Part shown: positions 16,546 to 25,352 of the stretch, one piece after another
Layout of the letters: every line of letters begins with the position of its first letter
Numbering within the stretch: position 1 is the stretch's first letter
The notes under the pieces: model-generated
Told to the model about the DNA's origin: nothing
The model's input: only the letters and a program-made list of their open reading frames with translations
Databases searched by the model: none
Program-made: the position numbers and the translations under genes
Assembly (NCBI RefSeq): GCF_001746415.1
Contig: NZ_MEHJ01000001.1
Location: 1,054,001-1,118,000, forward strand
Length of the DNA stretch: 64,000 nucleotides
DNA from: Streptomyces agglomeratus
GTDB lineage: Bacteria > Actinomycetota > Actinomycetes > Streptomycetales > Streptomycetaceae
Reading direction: 5' to 3'

Positions 16546-17746
16546 GGGCACGCTCCTCGGCGGTCGGGTGGTGGCAGGCGGCGCCGCCGGTGAAGTGCGG
16601 CTGTACGGCGCAGGCGTCGGTGGCGTGCGTACAGCGGGCGGCGAAGGCACACCCCGTGGGCAGGTCGCCCAGCTCGGGCGGCATGCCGGGGATCGGTGTG
16701 AAAGCGCGCTCGGGAAGGGCGTTCAGCAGGCCCCGCGCGTAGGGGTGCCTGGGACCGGGCGCTCCGAAGAAGCGGGCGGCGTCCGCGAGTTCGACGATCC
16801 GTCCCGCGTACATCACCGCGACGCGGTCGGCGACGCGCTCGGCGGCCGCGAGATCGTGGGTGATCATCAGCAGGGCGTGCCCCTCGTCGACGTGCCGGCG
16901 CAGCTCGTCGACGGTGCGGTCGACGAGGTCGCGGTCGAGGCCGGTGGTCGGCTCGTCCGCGAGCAGCAGTGGCGCGTCACCGACGAGGGCGAGCGCCGTC
17001 GCGGCGCGTTGCGCGAGTCCGCCGGACAGCTCGTGGGGGTAGCGGTCGAGGTGGTCCAGCGGGAACGCGGCCCGCTCGGCCGCCGCGTGGGCCGCCCCGC
17101 GCAGGTCCTGCTTTCGCGTACCCGTCAGCTCGCGCAGCGTCTCTTGGAGCTGCGTTCCGACGGTCCGTACGGGCGTGAGGTGGGCGGCGGGACTCTGCGG
17201 CACGAGTCCGATACGGCGGCCCCGCACCGTACGCGCCAGGGTGCGTTCGTCGGCGGTGAGGAGGTCGACGTCCCCGAGGAGCGCGGAACCCGCTGTCTGC
17301 GCGTTGCCCGGGAGCAGCCCGAGCAGGGCGGAGGCGAGCACCGACTTGCCGCACCCGCTCTCGCCCACGAGGGCTAGGCATTCTCCCCGCGCCAGGTCGA
17401 AGTCCGCGTCGGTGACGGCGGCGATGTGCCGTCCCCCCCGCATCCGGAACCGCACGGAGAGCCCCCGCACGGACAGCAGGGGCGTCCGGGGGCTTCCTTC
17501 CGGCGCGGACCGGCCGGGGGCGTACACGGTGTTACGGGCGTTCCCGGGAACGCCTGCGGAGGGCTCCATGGAACGCTCCGAAGCAGCACCGTCTCCGCGC
17601 CCCTGGTGAGCGTTCCCTGGAACGGCGTCGGGTGCCACACGGGAACGCTCCGTCGTCCGAGCGTTCCCTGGAACGGCGTCGGGTGCCACACGAGAACGCT
17701 CCGTCGTCGCGGAGGCGGCCGGCTCGGTGTTCTGGGGCGTCGTCAC
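16538..17746 (-). CDS. nikD: Nickel-type ABC transporter ATP-binding protein NikD with repeat-expanded N-terminus
   Basis: The GTG at 17744-17746 overlaps the nikC stop (GTGA). The product has 402 residues. The ABC domain starts only near residue 85, after a low-complexity leader carrying two 17-residue repeats (TTERSRVAPDAVPGNA plus linker) encoded by the 51-bp tandem repeat. Walker A is GESGCGKS, the signature LSGGLAQR and Walker B LLLADEPTTGLD. The C-terminal oligopeptide-transporter extension keeps the Cys cluster (CAFAARCTHATDAC). A later start just before TPLLSVRGLSV would give a normal-sized protein, but no good ribosome site marks it, so the long form is kept with caution. Confidence 0.82.
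   Translation of the reverse strand: MTTPQNTEPAASATTERSRVAPDAVPGNARTTERSRVAPDAVPGNAHQGRGDGAASERSMEPSAGVPGNARNTVYAPGRSAPEGSPRTPLLSVRGLSVRFRMRGGRHIAAVTDADFDLARGECLALVGESGCGKSVLASALLGLLPGNAQTAGSALLGDVDLLTADERTLARTVRGRRIGLVPQSPAAHLTPVRTVGTQLQETLRELTGTRKQDLRGAAHAAAERAAFPLDHLDRYPHELSGGLAQRAATALALVGDAPLLLADEPTTGLDRDLVDRTVDELRRHVDEGHALLMITHDLAAAERVADRVAVMYAGRIVELADAARFFGAPGPRHPYARGLLNALPERAFTPIPGMPPELGDLPTGCAFAARCTHATDACAVQPHFTGGAACHHPTAEERARA
17608..17709. repeat. Tandem 51-bp repeat inside nikD
   Basis: There are two near-identical 51-bp units (17608-17658, 17659-17709), each beginning GAGCGTTCCCTGGAACGGCG. They keep the reading frame and encode 17-residue repeats. Each holds the palindrome GTTCCCTGGAAC. 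A degenerate third copy lies at ~17538-17590, around the perfect 16-bp palindrome GCGTTCCCGGGAACGC (17538-17553). Confidence 0.9.
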
Positions 17747-18624
17747 AGCATCAGCTCCGATCGGCGGCGGGGATTGATTCGCTCCCGCCAGGCGCCGGCC
17801 AGGCCCGCGATGGCGAGGGTCGGTATGATCAGGAGAAGACCGGGGAAGAGCGTCGGCCACCAGTCCCCGGCGAGCAGCGAACTGCGCGCCGACTGGACGA
17901 GGTTGCCCAGGCTCGCCTGGTGCGTCGGCATGCCGAGGCCGAGAAACGAGAGCGCCGATTCGTGCCACATCGCGTGCGGCACCATCAGCACGGCCGCGAG
18001 CCCCGCCTGCGGCAGCACCCCCGGCAGCAGGTGCCGTACGGCGACCCGCCACCGCGACGCACCGCCCGAGACCGCCGCGTCGATGTACGGCCGCGAGCGC
18101 AGCGACAGCACCTCCGAGCGGACGATGCGGGCGGTGGACAGCCAGTGCGTCAGCGCCACCGACACGATCACCGGCCACACCCCCGGCCGGAACATCGCGA
18201 CGACGAAGATGCCGAGCAGCAGGTGCGGGACGGACGAGAAGGTGTCGACGAGCCGCATCACCACGCGGTCCGTCCAGCCGCCGAACGCCGCCGCCGCCGC
18301 GCCGACGGCCGTTCCGATGAACGTCGCGACGAGCGCCGCCACGAGCCCGACCAGAAGAGAGACACGCAGCCCGTACACGCAGCGCAGCAGGAGGTCGCGG
18401 CCGACGTCGTCGGTGCCGAAGGGGTGCGCCGGGGACGGTGCCCGGAGCTTCATCGACAGGTCCACGGCCTGCTGGTCGAGGTTGGCCAGCGGCGGTACCA
18501 CGAGAACGGCGAGGACCACCGCCACCACGATCACCGCCGAGGTACGGACGCGGACCGTGCGTGTGGAGCGGCGGGTACGGCCGTGCGAGCGCCACACGGC
18601 CGCCTCGGAAGCGGGTTCAGCCAT
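17743..18624 (-). CDS. nikC: Nickel-type ABC permease NikC
   Basis: This is a 293-residue DppC/NikC-type permease. After a basic cytoplasmic N-terminus there are about six transmembrane helices. Characteristic are HPFGTDDVGRDLLLRCVYG after the first helix and the EAA loop SGGASRWRVAVRHLLPG, which contacts the ATPases. The ATG at 18622-18624 overlaps the end of nikB by 8 bp, and the stop overlaps nikD. It forms a heterodimeric channel with NikB. Confidence 0.9.
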   Translation of the reverse strand: MAEPASEAAVWRSHGRTRRSTRTVRVRTSAVIVVAVVLAVLVVPPLANLDQQAVDLSMKLRAPSPAHPFGTDDVGRDLLLRCVYGLRVSLLVGLVAALVATFIGTAVGAAAAAFGGWTDRVVMRLVDTFSSVPHLLLGIFVVAMFRPGVWPVIVSVALTHWLSTARIVRSEVLSLRSRPYIDAAVSGGASRWRVAVRHLLPGVLPQAGLAAVLMVPHAMWHESALSFLGLGMPTHQASLGNLVQSARSSLLAGDWWPTLFPGLLLIIPTLAIAGLAGAWRERINPRRRSELML

Positions 18625-19624
18625 CGAAGCCCACCCTCGGGTCCGCGAGTCCGTACAGCAGGTCGGAGAGGAGGTTGCCGGCGAGAACCGCCGCGGTGGC
18701 CAGCACCGTCAGCGCGGCGAGCAGAGGGAAGTCCACCGACGTCGCCGCCTGTACGGCCGCCGCCGCGATGCCCGGCCAGCTGAAGACCGTCTCCACGAGC
18801 AGCGCCCCGGTGATGAGTTCGGGCACCCGCGAGCCGACGAGCGTGAGCGTCGGGAGCATTCCCGAGCGCAGGGCGTGTCCGAGGAGCACGGTGCGCTCGC
18901 TCAGCCCCCGCGCGCGTGCACCGCGTACCGGGTCCTCGTCCAGCGCGTCGGCGACGCCCTGGCGCACGTAGAGGAAGAACCAGGGAAGCTGCGAGACGCC
19001 GAGAACGGCCGCCGGCAGCACCAGGTGCGTGGCGACCTGCCCGAACGTCACCACGTCGCTGTCGGTGTCGGTGAGTCCGCCCGCCGGCAGCACACCGAGC
19101 TCCAGCGCGAAGAACCACATGGCGAGCAGGCCGAGCCAGAAGGCGGGCGCCGCTTCCAGGGTGTACGCCGCCGAGCTGACCGCGCGGTCCAGCCAGCCGC
19201 CCGGCCGTCTCGCGGCCAGTACGCCCAGCGACGTACCGAGCAGGATCGCGACGAGGAACGCGGTGACGGCGAGCAGTACCGACCAGCCGAGGCGTTCGGT
19301 GATGACGTCGGTGACGGGCTGACGCATGACGCTGGAGTCGCCGAGGTCTCCGGTGACGGCGGAGGTCAGCCAGCGCCACCAGCGTTCGACGAGCGGCTGG
19401 TCGACGCCGAGGTTGGCCCGGAGCTGGTCGAGGTTCTCCTGCGAGGCGGTGAGGCCCGCGGTGCCCGCGTACGCCTTGACGGGGTCGAAGGGCGAGGCGG
19501 CGGCGACGGCGAACACGCCGAAGGTCACGACCAGCAGGACGGGGGCGGCGAACAGGGTCCGCCGCCCCGCCATCCTCGCCATCGGCCCCCAGGGAAGCTT
19601 CCGGCTCGGGTGGAGGTGTGTCAC
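18617..19624 (-). CDS. nikB: Nickel-type ABC permease NikB
   Basis: The GTG at 19622-19624 overlaps the nikA stop (GTGA), giving a 335-residue protein; an ATG 11 codons in is an alternative. It has the DppB/NikB layout: an N-terminal helix (LFAAPVLLVVTFGVFAVAAA), a large external loop ending GDLGDSSVMRQPV, then five helices. The EAA loop is RGLSERTVLLGHALRSGMLP, and the C-terminal signature is VVETVFSWPGI-like (LLVETVFSWPGIAAA). It pairs with NikC. Confidence 0.9.
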   Translation of the reverse strand: MTHLHPSRKLPWGPMARMAGRRTLFAAPVLLVVTFGVFAVAAASPFDPVKAYAGTAGLTASQENLDQLRANLGVDQPLVERWWRWLTSAVTGDLGDSSVMRQPVTDVITERLGWSVLLAVTAFLVAILLGTSLGVLAARRPGGWLDRAVSSAAYTLEAAPAFWLGLLAMWFFALELGVLPAGGLTDTDSDVVTFGQVATHLVLPAAVLGVSQLPWFFLYVRQGVADALDEDPVRGARARGLSERTVLLGHALRSGMLPTLTLVGSRVPELITGALLVETVFSWPGIAAAAVQAATSVDFPLLAALTVLATAAVLAGNLLSDLLYGLADPRVGFDG

Positions 19625-21216
19625 TTCTTCGGCGTCCAGTCCTCGACGTTCCACCACGGGCCGGATGCCAGGCCGTGGTCGTGCGGCTCGGTCTGCGTGG
19701 TGAGCCCGGACCACTTGTCGTCGACGACGTACAGGTGGTCGATGTGGGTCAGGAAGGTGTAGCCGGGGTTCTTCACGAGTTCGCGCTGGACGGTGTCGTA
19801 CGCGGCCCTGCGGTCGGCCGTCTCTCCGCTCTCGCGGCCCTTCTTGAGCGCCTTGTCGACGGCGGGGTTGTCGTACCACGCCATGTTGTTGAAGGCGTCG
19901 CCCGCGAGGGACGACTGGAGCAGCGTGTACTGGTCGAAGTCGGGGTCGCCGGGCGCGCCGCCGCCCGCGAGCACCGCGTCGTGCTTCATGCGCGGCATGA
20001 TGACCTCCCAGGTGCCGGCCTGGGTCTTGATGTCGATGCCGGCCTTCTTCGCGTCGGACGCGTACGCGAGGGCGTGGTCCTGGCGGAGCTTGTCGCCGGA
20101 GAGGTACCAGAGGGGGAACCGGGCGCGTACGCCGTCCTTGACGCGGATGCCGTCGGCGCCCGGCTTCCACCCGGCCTCGTCGAGGATCCGCTTCGCCTCG
20201 GCGAGGTCGTGCGTGCGCTCGGTGCCCTTGGCGAACCAGAGGCTGTCGGTCGGCACGGGGCCGTACGCCGGCTTGCCCGCGCCGTCGAGGATCTTGTCGA
20301 CCATGGCCCGGCGGTCGACGGCGACGTCGAGTGCGCGTCGTACGTCCGTGTCGCCCGCGACCTTGTTGTGCGTCGGCAGCGTCACGGTGCGGTAGTCGAA
20401 TGACCTGGCGGCGTACGTCGTCCTGCCGTCGTCGTCCTTGAAGGTGTTGGCGAGGTCGGGCGGCAGGATGGCGCCGTCGAGGTCGCCGGTGCGCAGCCGC
20501 GTGGCGCGCACGTCGTCGTCCTTGATGACCGCCATGGTGAACTTCTTCACCTTGGGCGCGCCGCCCCAGTAACCGGGGTTGGCCTTGAAGCTGAGCTTCT
20601 CGCCCTTGGACCAGCCGGTGAGGATGTACGGCCCGGTGCCGACCGGCTTCGTCGTGAAGGAGCCGCTGTTGACGTCCTGCTCGCCGGCGACGTGCTCGGG
20701 AGCGATCGGAAGCACCGTGCGCTCGGCGAACGGCGCGTACGGGTACTTGAGCGTGAAGACGACCTTGTGGTCACCCTCCGCCCTGACGTCCTTGACGGCG
20801 TCGAGTTCCGTCTTGGAGGCGTTGTTCGTCTTCTTGTCGAGGATGGTCCGGTAGGTGAAGACCACGTCCTTCGACGTGAAGGGCTCGCCGTCGCTGAACT
20901 GCACGCCCTCACGCAGCGCGTACGTGTACGTGCGGCCGTCGTCGGAGACTTGGGGCAGTTCGGCGGCGAGCGCGGGCCGGAGCTTCATATCGTCGTCGAA
21001 GGTGAGCAGCCCGTCGAAGATCTTCGAGTTGCCGTCCTTGCCGTAGCCGAGGAGCGGGCTGAGCGTCTCGGGCTCGTACGCGATGCCGACGACAGCGGAA
21101 TCCCCGGCGCCGTGCGCGGTGCCGCTCTCGCCCGGCTTCGAGCAGGCCGCCGCGGTGATGGCCAGTGTTCCGGCCAGCGTCGCGGCGGCCGCCCCACGTA
21201 TCGATCGGGACAGCAT
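19621..21216 (-). CDS. nikA: Nickel-binding lipoprotein NikA (SBP_bac_5 family)
   Basis: The ATG at 21214-21216 with GGAG just before it is chosen; a GTG four codons upstream is possible. The product has 531 residues with a lipobox near Cys25 (ITAAAC). SBP family 5 landmarks are ALREGVQFSDGEPFTSKDVVF and VGTGPYILTGWSKG. It heads a five-gene operon (SBP, two permeases, two ATPases), the nikABCDE layout. The Nur-box-like palindrome at 21251-21267 lies 35 bp before the start. In S. coelicolor the nickel-responsive FUR-family repressor Nur controls nikABCDE, which supports nickel over peptide as ligand. Confidence 0.82.
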   Translation of the reverse strand: MLSRSIRGAAAATLAGTLAITAAACSKPGESGTAHGAGDSAVVGIAYEPETLSPLLGYGKDGNSKIFDGLLTFDDDMKLRPALAAELPQVSDDGRTYTYALREGVQFSDGEPFTSKDVVFTYRTILDKKTNNASKTELDAVKDVRAEGDHKVVFTLKYPYAPFAERTVLPIAPEHVAGEQDVNSGSFTTKPVGTGPYILTGWSKGEKLSFKANPGYWGGAPKVKKFTMAVIKDDDVRATRLRTGDLDGAILPPDLANTFKDDDGRTTYAARSFDYRTVTLPTHNKVAGDTDVRRALDVAVDRRAMVDKILDGAGKPAYGPVPTDSLWFAKGTERTHDLAEAKRILDEAGWKPGADGIRVKDGVRARFPLWYLSGDKLRQDHALAYASDAKKAGIDIKTQAGTWEVIMPRMKHDAVLAGGGAPGDPDFDQYTLLQSSLAGDAFNNMAWYDNPAVDKALKKGRESGETADRRAAYDTVQRELVKNPGYTFLTHIDHLYVVDDKWSGLTTQTEPHDHGLASGPWWNVEDWTPKK

Positions 21217-21250
21217 GGCTCTCCACACCCCTAAACAAGATCAACAGTTA

Positions 21251-21267
21251 TTGCGAACCGGTCGCAA
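21251..21267. promoter_or_regulatory. Nur-box-like nickel operator of the nik operon
   Basis: TTGCGAACCGGTCGCAA has the form TTGCga-N5-tcGCAA. It agrees with the S. coelicolor Nur box tTGCaa-N5-ttGCAA in the TTGC/GCAA cores and in the spacing, and the symmetry extends one more base on each side (A...T). It lies in the nikA promoter region within an unusually AT-rich stretch. Confidence 0.72.
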
Positions 21268-21305
21268 TTAAACCGCACGTAAAGGGGTGCTAGATCCACT
21301 GACCC

Positions 21306-22466
21306 TTACCGGGGCAGGTCAGAGCCCTGCCCGGGCGCGGGCAGTCCGACGAGTTCCGCCACCGCGTCCGTGTGCCGGCCGGGCGCGCCCAGCGCGATCG
21401 AGTCGGCTTTGGCTCGCTTGAGGTAGAGATGCGCCGGGTGCTCCCAGGTCATGCCGATACCGCCGTGCAGCTGTACGCACTCCTCGGCCGCGTGCACGGC
21501 GACCCGCGAGCAGTACGTCTGCGCGACCGCCACCGCGAGCGGTGCGTCGGCGCTGCCGGTGGCCAGGGCGTCGGCGGCGTTGCGGGCGGCGGCACGGGCC
21601 GAGACGACCTCCAGCCACAGCTGTGCCATGCGGTGCTTGAGTGCCTGGAAGGACCCCACGGGGCGGTTGAACTGCTTGCGGTCGCGGGTGTACCGGACGA
21701 CCTCCTCCAGGCACCACTCCGCGAGCCCCAGCTGCTCCGAGGCGAGCAGCCCGGCGCCGGCGAGCAGTCCGCGCCGTACGGGAGCCGCCGCCGAGCCGGT
21801 GAGCCGGCGGCCTTGGGCACCGTCGAGAGTGACCGTGGCGAGCGGCCGGGTCAGGTCGAAGGGCGTCAGCGATTCGACGGTGACGCCGGGCGCCCCGGCC
21901 TCCACCGCGTACAGCCCGTCCTCGGCCGGTACGAGCAGCACCTTGGCGGCGGCCGCGTCGGCGACGGCGGCGATGCGTCCGCCGAGGGAGCCGTCGTCCG
22001 CCCGTACCGCGCGCGGCACTTCGCCGCCGGGAGCGGTGGACAGCGGAACGGCGAGCACTACGACCGTACCGCCGCCCGCGAGCGCGCCGAGCAGCTCCGT
22101 GGCCGCGGCGTTCTCGGGGCTCCCGGCGTTCTCGGTGACGCACCCCAGGAGCGTCTCGGCGGCGACGACGGCTCCGGTGAGGTACGGAGTCGGGGCGACG
22201 CTGCGCCCCAGCTCCTCCAGCACCACCGCCGCCTCGCGGTGGGAGGCGCCCTGGCCGCCGAGCTTCTCGGGCACGAGGAGCCCGGCCAGGCCCATTTCGG
22301 TGGCCAGCGAAGCCCACAGTCGCGGATCGTACGGAGTGTCCGACTCCGCGCGGGTGAGAACGGCCGCGGCGTCGCAGCGGTCGGCGAGGAGGGAGCGTAC
22401 GGCCGCGCGCAGGTCGTCCTCGGCCTCGGAGTACAGCAGATCGGGCTGAGCGGTCTGCGCTGTCAT
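21306..22466 (-). CDS. Acyl-CoA dehydrogenase, substrate-variant subunit type
   Basis: The protein has 386 residues. It shows the acyl-CoA dehydrogenase N-terminal and C-terminal domains (LLVPEKLGGQGASHREAAVV; YTRDRKQFNRPVGSFQALKH; CVQLHGGIGMTWEHPAHLYLKRA). The middle beta domain is poorly conserved and lacks the usual FAD-contacting W-T-S pattern seen in the next gene. The two overlap (ATGA at 22463-22466), and such paired genes often encode alpha2beta2 dehydrogenases in actinobacteria that act on steroid or branched side-chain CoA esters. It is the last gene of a three-gene operon. Confidence 0.85.
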   Translation of the reverse strand: MTAQTAQPDLLYSEAEDDLRAAVRSLLADRCDAAAVLTRAESDTPYDPRLWASLATEMGLAGLLVPEKLGGQGASHREAAVVLEELGRSVAPTPYLTGAVVAAETLLGCVTENAGSPENAAATELLGALAGGGTVVVLAVPLSTAPGGEVPRAVRADDGSLGGRIAAVADAAAAKVLLVPAEDGLYAVEAGAPGVTVESLTPFDLTRPLATVTLDGAQGRRLTGSAAAPVRRGLLAGAGLLASEQLGLAEWCLEEVVRYTRDRKQFNRPVGSFQALKHRMAQLWLEVVSARAAARNAADALATGSADAPLAVAVAQTYCSRVAVHAAEECVQLHGGIGMTWEHPAHLYLKRAKADSIALGAPGRHTDAVAELVGLPAPGQGSDLPR

Positions 22467-23644
22467 CGGGAGAGGTCCTTCCAGGCGATGTCCTTGTCAC
22501 TGCGCGGCTCGGACGGCAGGCCGAGTACGCGCTCCGCGACGATGTTGAGCAGCACCTCGCTCGTACCGCCCTCGATGCTGTTGCCCTTGGAGCGCAGGTA
22601 GCGGTAACCGGCGTCGCGGCCGGTGAAGTCGACGAGTTCGGGCCGGCGCATGGTCCAGTCGTCGTACAACAGGCCCTCGTCACCGCGCAGTTCCACCTCC
22701 AGGCCGCTGATCTCCTGGTTGAGACGGGCGAACGCCAGCTTCATGCCCGAGCCCTCGGGGCCCGGCTGCCCGGCCACGAGCTGCTGGCGCAGCCGCTCGC
22801 CCGCGAGGCGCGCGACCTCCGCGTCGACCCACAGGTCCAGCAGGCGCCGGTGCAGTTCGTGGGTGCGCAGTTCGGGGCGTTCGCGCCAGGTCTTCGCGAC
22901 GGGGCCGATCATGCCGCCCTCGCGCGGGATGCGGGAACCGCCGATCGAGACGCGCTCGTTCATGAGCGTGGTCTGCGCGACCTTCCAGCCCTCGCCGACG
23001 GGGCCGAGACGCCGGCTGTCGGGGATGCGTACGCCGGTGAGGAAGACCTCGTTGAACTCGGCCTCGCCGGTGATCTGGCGCAGCGGCCTGACCTCCACAC
23101 CGGGGTCGGTCATGTCGCACAGGAAGTACGTGATGCCCTGGTGCTTGGGCAGAGTGGGGTCCGTACGGGCGATGAGGATCGCCCAGCGCGCCACATGGGC
23201 GCTGGAGGTCCACACCTTCTGCCCGTCGACGACCCAGTGGTCACCGTCGCGCACCGCGCGCGTGCCGAGCGCCGCGAGGTCGGAGCCCGCGCCGGGCTCG
23301 CTGAACAGCTGGCACCACACCTCCTCGCCGACCCACAGCGGCCGCAGCAGGCGGCGCTTCTGCTCGTCCGTACCGAAGCGCAGGATGGTCGGCGCGGCCA
23401 TGCCGAGGCCGATTCCGATGCGCCGCGGGTCGTTGTCGGGCGCCCCGGCCGCCGCCAGTTCAGCATCGACGACGGCCTGGAGGGAGCGGGGGGCTCCGAG
23501 GCCGCCGAGGCCCACCGGGTAGTGCACCCAGGCGAGTCCGGCGTCGAAGCGCGCCTTGAGGAAGTCCGTACGGTCGGTGGTGGCCGGCGGGTGGGAGGCC
23601 AGCAACTCCTTCGTCAGGCTTCGTACTTCCGTCGTGTCCGTCAT
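22463..23644 (-). CDS. Acyl-CoA dehydrogenase, catalytic-type partner
   Basis: The protein has 393 residues with all three family domains. FAD/substrate motifs are QLFSEPGAGSDLAALGT and WVVDGQKVWTSSAHVA. Near the C-terminus, SKGNSIEGGTSEVLLNIVAERVLG matches the FAD-binding GGT-xE region. It overlaps both neighbours by 4 bp (stop into the 21306-22466 gene; ATG at 23642-23644 in the oxidoreductase stop). It probably oxidises an acyl-CoA together with the downstream subunit; the chain type is unknown. Confidence 0.88.
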   Translation of the reverse strand: MTDTTEVRSLTKELLASHPPATTDRTDFLKARFDAGLAWVHYPVGLGGLGAPRSLQAVVDAELAAAGAPDNDPRRIGIGLGMAAPTILRFGTDEQKRRLLRPLWVGEEVWCQLFSEPGAGSDLAALGTRAVRDGDHWVVDGQKVWTSSAHVARWAILIARTDPTLPKHQGITYFLCDMTDPGVEVRPLRQITGEAEFNEVFLTGVRIPDSRRLGPVGEGWKVAQTTLMNERVSIGGSRIPREGGMIGPVAKTWRERPELRTHELHRRLLDLWVDAEVARLAGERLRQQLVAGQPGPEGSGMKLAFARLNQEISGLEVELRGDEGLLYDDWTMRRPELVDFTGRDAGYRYLRSKGNSIEGGTSEVLLNIVAERVLGLPSEPRSDKDIAWKDLSR

Positions 23645-24609
23645 CGGGCCGCCCCCTCGGGTACGACGACCACGCGTCCGGTGGTCGTGCCGTCGGCGAC
23701 GCGCTGGACGGCGTCCGCCGCGTCCTTCATGGCGACCCGCTCACTGACGAGCGGCTTGATGGCGCCCTCGGCGGCCAGCCTGGTCAGCTCCTCGTGGCAG
23801 GCGAGGATCGCGGCCGGGTCCATGGTGTTGTAGAGGCCCCAGTGCAGGCCGACGATCGAGTAGTTCTTCACGAGGGCGTGATTGAGCGCCGGCGAGGGGA
23901 TGGAGCCGCTCGCGAAGCCGACGACCACGATGCGGCCCTCGAAGGCGACGCACTTGACCGACTTGGCGTACGCGTCACCGCCCACCGGGTCGTAGACGAC
24001 GTCCGCGCCCCGCCCGCCGGTGGCTTCCTTGACCTTGGCGACGATGTCCTCGCTGCGCCGGTCGACCACCAGGTCGCAGCCCAGTTCCCGGGCGATACGG
24101 GCCTTCTCGGGGCCGCCGACGACGCCGATGACGGTGGCACCGGCCGCCTTGCCGAGCTGTACGGCGGCGCTCCCGACGCCGCCCGCCGCCGCGTGCACCA
24201 GCAGGGTCTCCCCCGCCCGCAGGCGCGCCCGGCGGTGCAGGCCGAACCAGCCCGTCTGGTAACCGATGTGCAGGGCCGCCGCCTCGGCGTCGTCCAGCGA
24301 CTCGGGGGCGGGGAGCGCCGTGGCCGCGTCGACGACCACGTACTCCGCGAAACCGCCGTGCGGCAGCGCCGGGTTGGCGATCACGCGGCGGCCGTCCTCC
24401 GTCTCGCCGCAGATCTCCACGCCCGGGGTGAAGGGCAGCGGCGGCCGCACCTGGTACTGGCCGCGGCAGAGCAGGGCGTCGGGAAAGTTGATGTTCGCGG
24501 CGAGCACCTTCAGCAAAAGCTGCCCCTCGCCGGGCGTGGGTTTCCCGACCTCGTCGAGCCGCATCACCTCGCCGGGCTCGCCGTTCTCGTGCACTCGCCA
24601 TGCCTGCAT
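23641..24609 (-). CDS. NADPH:quinone oxidoreductase (zinc-less MDR family)
   Basis: The ATG at 24607-24609 follows GGAGG at 8-bp spacing; the product has 322 residues. It is a medium-chain reductase with an N-terminal GroES-like fold (VLAANINFPDALLCRGQY, PGVEICGETEDG). The NADPH-binding segment AAAGGVGSAAVQLGKAAGATVIG lies mid-protein. Zinc ligands of alcohol dehydrogenases are absent, as in quinone oxidoreductases and acrylyl/crotonyl reductases. First gene of the operon with the two acyl-CoA dehydrogenases, so it likely works on the same unsaturated or quinone-linked pathway. Confidence 0.85.
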   Translation of the reverse strand: MQAWRVHENGEPGEVMRLDEVGKPTPGEGQLLLKVLAANINFPDALLCRGQYQVRPPLPFTPGVEICGETEDGRRVIANPALPHGGFAEYVVVDAATALPAPESLDDAEAAALHIGYQTGWFGLHRRARLRAGETLLVHAAAGGVGSAAVQLGKAAGATVIGVVGGPEKARIARELGCDLVVDRRSEDIVAKVKEATGGRGADVVYDPVGGDAYAKSVKCVAFEGRIVVVGFASGSIPSPALNHALVKNYSIVGLHWGLYNTMDPAAILACHEELTRLAAEGAIKPLVSERVAMKDAADAVQRVADGTTTGRVVVVPEGAAR

Positions 24610-24657
24610 CCGAGATCCTCCACAACACCGTAGGCAGTACCGCGCTCGGCGCATACT

Positions 24658-24669
24658 AAGCGGTCGCTT
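24658..24669. promoter_or_regulatory. Inverted repeat, probable TetR-type operator
   Basis: AAGCGGTCGCTT (arms AAGCG/CGCTT, 2-bp centre) lies 48 bp upstream of the oxidoreductase start, after TACT. Arms of this type are common in operators of TetR-family repressors that control acyl-CoA operons. The regulator gene is not in the window. Confidence 0.45.
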
Positions 24670-24753
24670 GCCCTGAGGGGAACAGCCGGCGCCACATCTC
24701 GGCCACGACCCGGCTCCTCGGCGCGGCCTCCCGGCCGCGTCAGTGCGGCTGCG

Positions 24754-25346
24754 TCAGCCCGCCTTCGGCCTGGCCCGTACGTGCATCCGCTCGCCCTGCG
24801 GCCCGAAGAGGCTGAGGAACTCCGCCGGCCCGTCCCCCGCCGGACCAAACCAGTGCGGCACCCTCGTGTCGAACTCCACCGCCTCGCCGGCTCCGATCTC
24901 CAGGTCGTGGGGACCCAGCACCACCCGCAGCCTGCCCGACAGGACGTACAGCCACTCATAGCCCTCGTGCGTGCGCGGTTCGGGCTCCTCACCCGTCCGC
25001 CGGGAGATCACCTTGAACGCCTGGAGACCGCCGGGCTGCGGGTCAGCGGAAGGTAGGTCTGCCCGCCGCGCTCGATCGGTTTCGTCCGCACGCGCGGGTC
25101 GCCCACCGGGGGCGCGCCCACCAGTTCGTCGAGCGGAACCTGGTGGGCGCGGGCGATGGGCAGCAGCAGTTCGAGACTGGGCCTGCGCCCGCCGGACTCC
25201 AGCCGGGACAGGGTGCTGACCGAGATCCCGGTCGCCTCGGAGAGCCCGGCGAGCGTGGCTCCGCGCTCCTTGCGGAGTTTGCGCAGCCGCGGACCCACGC
25301 CGTTCAGTACGCCGTCGAAATTCTGCTCTTCGCCCGTGACATCCAT
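24754..25346 (-). pseudogene. XRE-family regulator with C-terminal cupin domain, split by a 1-bp frameshift
   Basis: The N-terminal part (start ATG 25344-25346) has an HTH_3 domain (LRKLRKERGATLAGLSEATG, SVSTLSRLESGGRRPSLELL). It ends early just after SPAVSRRSR. The downstream frame, ending at 24754, encodes the cupin (ISRRTGEEPEPRTHEGYEWL, GEAVEFDTRVPHWFGP). Adding one C to the C-run at 25033-25035 (minus strand) joins them as LTRSPGGLQAFKVISRR, as in intact relatives. So the gene either is inactivated or has a base missing in the assembly. Family members repress transport or metabolic genes and sense a small ligand with the cupin. Transcription appears leaderless (promoter at 25353-25381). 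Confidence 0.85.
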
Positions 25347-25352
25347 ACGGTC

